Shown here: one piece after another, positions 43,415 to 48,703 of the stretch
Layout: every line of letters begins with the position of its first letter
Numbering within the stretch: the first letter of the stretch is position 1
NCBI GenBank assembly: GCA_018652335.1
Contig: JABICI010000023.1
Span: 1-48,703, forward strand
Direction of reading: 5' to 3'
Source: Flavobacteriales bacterium
Lineage (GTDB): Bacteria; Bacteroidota; Bacteroidia; Flavobacteriales; BACL11
DNA length: 48,703 nt
The notes under the pieces: model-generated
What the model saw: only the letters and a program-made list of their open reading frames with translations
Databases searched by the model: none
What the model was told of the DNA's origin: nothing
Translations under genes and position numbers: made by a program

Positions 43415-44185
43415 ATGATACAATTTGAAATTATTAATAACGTAGGTAAAATTACATTAAATAGACCTGAAAAATATCATTCATTTGTAAAAGATATGGC
43501 AATACAACTGCAAAATATCTTAGATAAATGCAATGAAAATAAAAGTATAAGAGCTATTATGATTACAGCATCAGGCAAAGCATTTTGTGCAGGTCAAGAC
43601 TTAGCTGAAGCTACTAATAAAAATGGTCCTTCACTAACTGAAATTGTAGAAAATCATTACAATCCTATAATACGAAAAATAAGAAATATTGAGAAACCAG
43701 TTGTTGCTGCAGTTAATGGTGTTGCAGCGGGAGCTGGTGCTAGCCTTGCACTATGTTGCGATATTGTACTTTGCAATGAGAATGCAACATTTATTCAAGC
43801 ATTTAGCAAAATTGGATTAATTCCTGATAGTGCAGCTACCTTTTTTCTTCCTAGATTAATTGGAATGCAAAGAGCAACAGCCTTAATGATGTCGGCAGAA
43901 CCAATTGTTGCTTCAGAAGCATTAAAAATGGGTATGATTTATAAGATTTTTTCTAATGATGATTTTGAAAGTAGTAGCTTAGATTTCGTTTCAAAATTAT
44001 CTCAAATGCCAACAAAAGGACTAGGGCTAACTAAAAGACTTCTAAACAGTTCTTATTCAAATAACTTAGAAGAACAATTAGAAATGGAGAAGCAATGTCA
44101 GGAAATTGCTGGTAAAACAAATGATTTTGATGAAGGTGTTCAGGCATTTTTAGATAAAAGAAAACCAAATTTTAAAGGAAACTAA
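43415..44185 (+). CDS. paaG: Enoyl-CoA hydratase/isomerase, PaaG type (ring 1,2-epoxyphenylacetyl-CoA isomerase)
   Basis: A 256-residue crotonase-fold enzyme. Oxyanion-hole segments are ASGKAFCAGQDLAEA (about 51-65) and NGVAAGAGASLALCCDI (about 100-116), with the substrate region FIQAFSKIGLIPDSAATFFLPRLIG. The closeness to GRAFCAGQDL of PaaG and the neighbour paaH make the PaaG call likely; it turns the epoxide into oxepin-CoA. A separate PaaF-type hydratase is not in the window, so this single crotonase could in principle also serve later steps. It is 1 nt from paaH. Confidence 0.85.
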   Translation: MIQFEIINNVGKITLNRPEKYHSFVKDMAIQLQNILDKCNENKSIRAIMITASGKAFCAGQDLAEATNKNGPSLTEIVENHYNPIIRKIRNIEKPVVAAVNGVAAGAGASLALCCDIVLCNENATFIQAFSKIGLIPDSAATFFLPRLIGMQRATALMMSAEPIVASEALKMGMIYKIFSNDDFESSSLDFVSKLSQMPTKGLGLTKRLLNSSYSNNLEEQLEMEKQCQEIAGKTNDFDEGVQAFLDKRKPNFKGN

Positions 44186-44186
44186 T

Positions 44187-45338
44187 ATGAAAGTAAGTGT
44201 GATTGGTTCTGGAACTATGGGTATGGGAATAGCTCAAATAGCAGCTTCAAATGATTCGAAAGTATGTCTTTACGACTCTTCAGCTAATGCAACAAATATT
44301 GCAAAAGAAAAACTAAACACAATATTAAGTAGACTTACAGAAAAAGAAAAGATTACTAAATCTAGAAAAAAAGAAATTTTATCTAACATTCAATTCTCTC
44401 AAGATCTTAATGACATTAAAGGAAGTAACTTAGTGATCGAGGCTATTATTGAAGATCTAAAAATAAAAAAAGAAGTTTTTTCAGAAATTGAAAAGATAAT
44501 AGATGACAATTGCATTTTAGCAACTAATACTTCCTCACTATCAATTGCTTCAGTTGCATCATCATGTCAAAAAGCAAATAGAGTAATTGGAATACATTTT
44601 TTTAATCCTGCACCAATAATGCCTTTAGTTGAAATTATTCCTGCTGTTCAAACATCTAGCAACACACTTAAAACAGCAAGATCAATTATTGATAAGTGGG
44701 GAAAAGCAACTGTAATTGTTAAAGATACACCTGGATTTATTGTTAATAGGATTGCTCGCCCTTTCTATGGTGAAGCCTTACGAATTTATGAGGAGGGAAT
44801 AGCAAATTTTGAAACAATTGATTGGGCACTTAAAGAAATTGGAGGGTTTAAAATGGGGCCATTTGAACTAATGGACTACATTGGAAATGACATTAACTAT
44901 ACAGTTACTGAGACAGTATTTACAAGCTTTTATTTTGATCAAAGATACAAACCGTCATTTACACAGAAAAGAATGATAGAAGCAGGATATCTTGGTCGTA
45001 AATCTGGGCAAGGATTTTATAATTATTCTTCAGAAAGTAAAAAAAATATAAATGAAAATCGGCAGTTAGGAAAAATTATTCTTTGGAGAATACTAGCAAT
45101 GCTAATAAATGAGGCATCAGACGCCTTATTTTTAAATATTGCAAGTAGAGAAGATATTGATCTTGCTATGACAAAAGGTGTGAACTACCCTAATGGTTTA
45201 CTTAAATGGGCAGATGAACTAGGAATTGAAAATGTTCTTAATCAGCTTAATAAGTTATATGAAGAATATGGTGAAGACAGATACAGACCTTCTCCCCTGT
45301 TAAAAAGAATGGTAAAAAGTCAAACAAAATTTTATTAA
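44187..45338 (+). CDS. paaH: 3-hydroxyacyl-CoA dehydrogenase, PaaH type (short form)
   Basis: A 383-residue NAD-dependent dehydrogenase: Rossmann motif GSGTMGMGIAQIA (7-19), TNTSSLSI, HFFNPAPIMPLVEIIP (about 137-152), and GKATVIVKDTPGFIVNRI. It oxidises the 3-hydroxyadipyl-CoA produced in the lower phenylacetate pathway. The E. coli PaaH is about 475 residues with two C-terminal helical domains; this version has the first C-terminal domain fully and a shorter second one, a form common in Bacteroidota. The stop overlaps paaI (TAATG). Confidence 0.9.
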   Translation: MKVSVIGSGTMGMGIAQIAASNDSKVCLYDSSANATNIAKEKLNTILSRLTEKEKITKSRKKEILSNIQFSQDLNDIKGSNLVIEAIIEDLKIKKEVFSEIEKIIDDNCILATNTSSLSIASVASSCQKANRVIGIHFFNPAPIMPLVEIIPAVQTSSNTLKTARSIIDKWGKATVIVKDTPGFIVNRIARPFYGEALRIYEEGIANFETIDWALKEIGGFKMGPFELMDYIGNDINYTVTETVFTSFYFDQRYKPSFTQKRMIEAGYLGRKSGQGFYNYSSESKKNINENRQLGKIILWRILAMLINEASDALFLNIASREDIDLAMTKGVNYPNGLLKWADELGIENVLNQLNKLYEEYGEDRYRPSPLLKRMVKSQTKFY

Positions 45339-45757
45339 TGGAATTAGCATCAAAAATAGTTAATAAGATGATGAGCAATGACAGCTTTAGTAAATGGCTT
45401 GGTATTGAAATAATTGAATTATCTGAAGGTTTCTGCAAACTACAAATGAAAATTAGAGATGATATGACAAATGGTTTTAAGATTGCACATGGAGGAATAA
45501 CATATTCTCTAGCTGATAGTGCATTAGCTTTTGCATCAAATTCAAATGGATTTCAATCTTTAACAATTGAAAGCTCCATAAATTATTTCAAAAAAGTTAA
45601 CTCGGGAGATATATTATCTGCTATTACAAACGAAATAAATAAAACAGAAAAAATTGCTAAATACAGTATTGTTGTTAGCAATCAAAATAATGAGAAAATT
45701 GCTAGCTTTAATGGAAAAGTACATAGAACACAAAAACAATGGTTTGCAGAAGATTAA
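45338..45757 (+). CDS. paaI: Hydroxyphenylacetyl-CoA thioesterase PaaI
   Basis: A 139-residue hotdog-fold thioesterase. Core motif FKIAHGGITYSLADSALAFA (about 46-65) matches the PaaI active-site helix; SINYFKKVNSGDIL follows. PaaI hydrolyses ring-hydroxylated phenylacetyl-CoA dead-end products. The start overlaps the paaH stop by one base, and paaJ follows after 39 nt. Confidence 0.92.
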   Translation: MELASKIVNKMMSNDSFSKWLGIEIIELSEGFCKLQMKIRDDMTNGFKIAHGGITYSLADSALAFASNSNGFQSLTIESSINYFKKVNSGDILSAITNEINKTEKIAKYSIVVSNQNNEKIASFNGKVHRTQKQWFAED

Positions 45758-45796
45758 ATACTAATAAATTCCTTTAAATAAAAATAGAATAATTTT

Positions 45797-46999
45797 ATGA
45801 ACACTTATATTATTGATGCAATACGAACTCCGATTGGAAATTTTTGCGGAACTTTAAAAAATATTAGAACAGATGATTTAGCGGCAATTTCTATAAAAGA
45901 GCTTGTTAAAAGAAATAAAATTGATCCATCAAAAATTGATGATGTAATATTGGGCTGTGCAAACCAAGCTGGAGAAGACAATAGAAATGTAGCAAGAATG
46001 GCAAGTCTTTTAGCAGGATTACCATTTACAGTACCTGGTGAAACTGTAAATAGATTATGTGCTTCAGGAATGTCAGCTGTAGTTCATGCTCATAGAGCAA
46101 TATCAGCGGGAGATGGTGATTTATTTATTGCTGGTGGTGTAGAGAATATGACTCGAGGCCCGTGGGTAATATCAAAAGTATCAAAACCTTTTGGAAGAGA
46201 TGCAAAAATGCATGATTCATCTTTTGGGTGGAGATTTATAAATCCCAAGATGAAAGATATGTATGGTGTTGATAGTATGGGAAAAACCGCTGAAAATCTA
46301 GCTTCTAGATACAATATATCAAGAGAAGATCAAGATAAATTTGCATATAATTCGCAGATGAAAGCCTCATCCGCCAGAAAAAAAGGAAGATTTATTAATG
46401 AAATTGTATCTGTAGAAATACCTCAAAGAAAAAAAGATTCAATTATTTTTAGCGAAGATGAATTTATCAAAGATAAAACTTCCATTGAAATATTATCTAA
46501 ATTAAGAACTGCATTTAAAAGTGAAAATGGTACTGTAACGGCCGGAAATTCTTCTGGTCTAAACGATGGGTCAGCTGCGATGCTATTAGCTTCAGAACAA
46601 GGTGTAAAGGAGAATAACTTATCCCCTATTGCAAGAATTGTAAGTTCAGCTATAGTTGGTGTAGAACCTTCTATAATGGGAATAGGTCCAGTACTTGCTT
46701 CAAATAAAGCATTAGAAAAAGCAAATCTTAAGATGCATGATATGGATATTATTGAACTTAATGAAGCGTTCTCAGCACAAGCTCTTGCATGTATTAGAGA
46801 ATGGGGATTGGAAGATAATGACCCACGAATTAATCCAAATGGCGGAGCAATTTCCTTAGGACATCCTCTGGGAGTTAGTGGTACAAGAATATTACAAACT
46901 GCAGCAATTGAACTTCAAAATCAAAATAAGAAATATGCACTTGTTACCATGTGTATCGGAGTCGGACAAGGTTATGCAACGATAATTGAAAAAGTATAA
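45797..46999 (+). CDS. paaJ: 3-oxoadipyl-CoA/3-oxo-5,6-dehydrosuberyl-CoA thiolase
   Basis: A 400-residue thiolase with catalytic C88 (NRLCASGMSAV), the late GGAISLGHPLGVSG histidine motif and CIGVGQGYA near the C-terminus. In this operon it should cleave 3-oxoadipyl-CoA to succinyl-CoA and acetyl-CoA and also the C8 intermediate. Length and N-terminus (YIIDAIRTPIGNFCG) agree with PaaJ/PcaF. paaY starts one base after its stop. Confidence 0.94.
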   Translation: MNTYIIDAIRTPIGNFCGTLKNIRTDDLAAISIKELVKRNKIDPSKIDDVILGCANQAGEDNRNVARMASLLAGLPFTVPGETVNRLCASGMSAVVHAHRAISAGDGDLFIAGGVENMTRGPWVISKVSKPFGRDAKMHDSSFGWRFINPKMKDMYGVDSMGKTAENLASRYNISREDQDKFAYNSQMKASSARKKGRFINEIVSVEIPQRKKDSIIFSEDEFIKDKTSIEILSKLRTAFKSENGTVTAGNSSGLNDGSAAMLLASEQGVKENNLSPIARIVSSAIVGVEPSIMGIGPVLASNKALEKANLKMHDMDIIELNEAFSAQALACIREWGLEDNDPRINPNGGAISLGHPLGVSGTRILQTAAIELQNQNKKYALVTMCIGVGQGYATIIEKV

Positions 47000-47000
47000 T

Positions 47001-47594
47001 ATGATTTACGAATTTAATGGATATAAACCTGTAATTCACTCGAGTGCATATGTGCACAAGGAAGCTACACTAATAGGAAACGTTATCATTGGTAAAAATG
47101 TTTATATCGGTCCTGGAGCAAGCTTAAGAGGTGATTGGGGACAAATTACAATTGAAGATGGTTGTAATGTTCAAGATAATTGCACAATACATATTTTTCC
47201 TGGAAAAGATGTTTTATTAAAGAAAAACGCACATATCGGTCATGGTGCCATTATTCATGGTGCTAATATTGGAAAAAATAGTTTGGTAGGTATGAATGCT
47301 GTAGTAATGGATGATGCAAAAGTTGGTGATGAGTGTATTATCGGGGCTCTTTGCTTTATAAGAGGTGAAATGCAAATTCCAAACAGAAAAATAGTTGTAG
47401 GAAATCCTGCAAAAATAAAAGGTGATGTTACAGATAAGATGTTAGACTGGAAAACTAAAGGAACAGAGCTTTATCAAACATTATCGAAAGAGTGCTCTGA
47501 GTTGATGAAAGAATGCACTCCTTTAGCTGAAATTGAAAAACATAGAAAAGAAAAACAAAAGAATACATTCAATACATGGAAAAAAACATTATAA
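47001..47594 (+). CDS. paaY: PaaY-type hexapeptide-repeat thioesterase
   Basis: A 197-residue left-handed beta-helix protein from the ATG at 47001; an in-frame TTG at 46986 lies inside paaJ. Repeats such as IGNVIIGKNVYIGPGASLRGDWG, here about 25-47, and GHGAIIHGANIGKNSLVGMN show the hexapeptide pattern with the gamma-carbonic-anhydrase His residues (H87, H92 by count near IGHGAIIHG). PaaY is a thioesterase that removes 2-hydroxycyclohepta-1,4,6-triene-1-formyl-CoA and related toxic side products. The C-terminal 25 residues are Lys/Glu-rich. Its end is 99 nt from paaZ. Confidence 0.9.
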   Translation: MIYEFNGYKPVIHSSAYVHKEATLIGNVIIGKNVYIGPGASLRGDWGQITIEDGCNVQDNCTIHIFPGKDVLLKKNAHIGHGAIIHGANIGKNSLVGMNAVVMDDAKVGDECIIGALCFIRGEMQIPNRKIVVGNPAKIKGDVTDKMLDWKTKGTELYQTLSKECSELMKECTPLAEIEKHRKEKQKNTFNTWKKTL

Positions 47595-47595
47595 T

Positions 47596-47637
47596 ATGAA
47601 GAAAATATTTACGATACTTTTTACACTTTCAATTTAG
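47596..47637 (+). pseudogene. Tiny ORF or gene remnant with signal-peptide-like sequence between paaY and paaZ
   Basis: A 13-codon frame (MKKIFTILFTLSI then TAG) starting one base after the paaY stop. It looks like the first part of a signal peptide with nothing behind it; further stops follow in the frame. It may be the stub of a lost exported-protein gene, or a chance short ORF with a role in spacing. No function assigned. Confidence 0.3.
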
Positions 47638-47693
47638 GAATAGAAACTAAAAATGGTATAATTAATAAGAAACTAATATTGCAATAAAATTTA

Positions 47694-48703
47694 ATGAAAA
47701 ATTATAAAAATTATGCATTAGGGAGTTGGGTTAAAGGAGAAGGAGAAGGTACAGCACTTTTCAATTCAATTTCTGGTAATCAAATTGGTACTGCATCTTC
47801 TAAAGGTCTTGATTTTGCAGAAATGATGAATTATGCTAGAAAAACTGGCGGACCTGCACTAAGAAAAATGACCTTTCAAGAAAGAGGTTTAATGCTAAAA
47901 TCCCTAGCATTACATTTACATTCTGTCAAAAATAAATTCTATGCAGTAAGCGCTGAAACTGGAGCTACAAAAATTGACTCATGGATAGACATTGAAGGTG
48001 GAATAGGAAATGTATTTGCTAATGCATCATTAAGAAAAAACTTCCCTGACCTTCCTTATCATATAGATGGAGATATGGCCCCATTGTCAAAAAATGGATC
48101 ATTTATTGGTCATCATATTATGACTCCAAAAGAAGGTGTTGCTATTCATATAAATGCATTTAATTTTCCAATTTGGGGGATGCTAGAAAAAATTGCAGTT
48201 AATTTAATGGCAGGCGTACCAGCAATTGTTAAACCTGCAACACTAACATCATTTCTAACTGAGTATATGGTTCGTGAGATAGTGGATTCTGGGATACTTC
48301 CTGAAGGTTGTCTTCAGCTAATATGTGGTAGTGCAAGAGGAATAATTGACAGTGTAGAAACTGGAGATATTGTAACTTTTACAGGATCTGCAGATACTGG
48401 TAAAATGTTAAAATCACATCCCAGATTGATAGATAAAGCAGTACCGTTTAATATGGAAGCTGACTCTTTAAATTGTTCAGTTCTTGGTACAGATGCAGTA
48501 CCTGGAACAGTTGAATTTGATTTATTCATTAAAGAAGTTCAAAAAGAGATGACAGTTAAAGCAGGCCAGAAATGTACTGCAGTTAGACGAATCATAGTTC
48601 CTGAAAGTTTAGTAGAAGATGTTCAAATTGCACTAGGAAAAAGATTATCTAAAACAACTATTGGTAACCCTTCAGTAGATGGTGTAAGAATGGGTTCTCT
48701 TGC
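47694..48703 (+). CDS. paaZ: PaaZ, oxepin-CoA hydrolase/semialdehyde dehydrogenase (partial, 3' end outside window)
   Basis: The first 336 residues of PaaZ, with no stop before the right edge. The part seen is the aldehyde dehydrogenase domain: IDSWIDIEGGIGNVFANAS (95-113), INAFNFPIWGMLEKIA (153-168), IVKPAT (178-183), VTFTGSADTGKML (227-239), the general-base Glu in MEADSLN (E255) and the catalytic Cys in KAGQKCTA (C294). In E. coli the corresponding residues are near 256 and 295. The full protein has a C-terminal MaoC-like hydratase domain that opens the oxepin ring; that would be beyond position 48703. Placed last in the visible paa operon. Confidence 0.95.
   Translation, partial: MKNYKNYALGSWVKGEGEGTALFNSISGNQIGTASSKGLDFAEMMNYARKTGGPALRKMTFQERGLMLKSLALHLHSVKNKFYAVSAETGATKIDSWIDIEGGIGNVFANASLRKNFPDLPYHIDGDMAPLSKNGSFIGHHIMTPKEGVAIHINAFNFPIWGMLEKIAVNLMAGVPAIVKPATLTSFLTEYMVREIVDSGILPEGCLQLICGSARGIIDSVETGDIVTFTGSADTGKMLKSHPRLIDKAVPFNMEADSLNCSVLGTDAVPGTVEFDLFIKEVQKEMTVKAGQKCTAVRRIIVPESLVEDVQIALGKRLSKTTIGNPSVDGVRMGSL

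Noticed and set aside
1-48703. CRISPR array, insertion sequence, prophage or integrated element
   Set aside because: No regularly spaced repeats, no transposase, integrase or phage genes; the tRNA genes are not flanked by duplicated ends.

Overview
The window looks like chromosomal DNA from a marine-type member of the Bacteroidota, most likely Flavobacteriales. The DNA is strongly AT-rich and Shine-Dalgarno sequences are almost absent. Many genes are preceded by the Bacteroidota -7 element TAnnTTTG, once with a perfect TTTG-N19-TAnnTTTG promoter. There are secreted proteins with type IX secretion (T9SS) C-terminal sorting tails, a TonB-dependent receptor, an OmpA/beta-propeller protein with PorE-like layout, and an E1 2-oxoacid dehydrogenase with alpha and beta subunits fused. 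Family assignments come from reading motifs; no database search was possible. I see no prophage, transposon, integrase or CRISPR array.

Layout. 1-2.7 kb (minus): the 5' part of a polysaccharide-export lipoprotein gene and the fused E1 gene. 2.7-5.9 kb (plus): a tight operon of a tiny FeoB-associated-type Cys-tailed membrane peptide, an LTA-synthase-like phosphoglycerol transferase, a diacylglycerol-kinase-family lipid kinase and a SUI1/YciH factor. It abuts minus-strand tRNA-Leu and tRNA-Lys. 6.2-9.4 kb: aroK, a PyrR-like phosphoribosyltransferase, a secreted CxxCH protein, trmD and rplS, closed by a strong terminator. 9.4-15.1 kb (minus): aroC, an arylsulfotransferase-like T9SS protein, a dicarboxylate symporter and the PorE-like protein. 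hutI is divergent from aroC. 16.4-26.7 kb (minus): a DUF4177-like protein, prohibitin, a VWA-like membrane protein, fabG, two T9SS proteins, and a four-gene operon (BI-1/YccA family, flavin reductase, photolyase-type FAD domain, DUF983).

26.8-34.4 kb: a conserved exported protein; a probable metal-uptake locus (Cys/His-rich exported protein, TonB receptor, Cys/His lipoprotein); a T9SS protein, a TPR lipoprotein and a cation/calcium exchanger. 34.4-35.0 kb: the remnant of a T9SS gene, then a tRNA-Ser/tRNA-Pro operon with complete promoter and terminator. 35.1-39.7 kb: a peptide ABC transporter (binding lipoprotein and two permeases, no ATPase gene). 39.7-48.7 kb: phenylacetate degradation, with paaE divergent from paaABCD-G-H-I-J-Y-Z; paaZ runs off the right edge.

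How it works together. The paa genes encode the phenylacetyl-CoA epoxidase and its reductase, the epoxide isomerase, ring-opening hydrolase/dehydrogenase, beta-oxidation enzymes and two thioesterases. The ligase paaK, a paaF hydratase and a regulator are not in the window. The LTA-synthase-like enzyme beside a lipid kinase suggests phosphoglycerol transfer with diacylglycerol recycling, which is notable in a Gram-negative. The most interesting loci are that operon, the photolyase-domain/flavin-reductase operon, the metal-type TonB locus with a shared intergenic motif, the decayed T9SS gene, and several genes whose promoter sits so close to the start codon that the mRNA should be leaderless.
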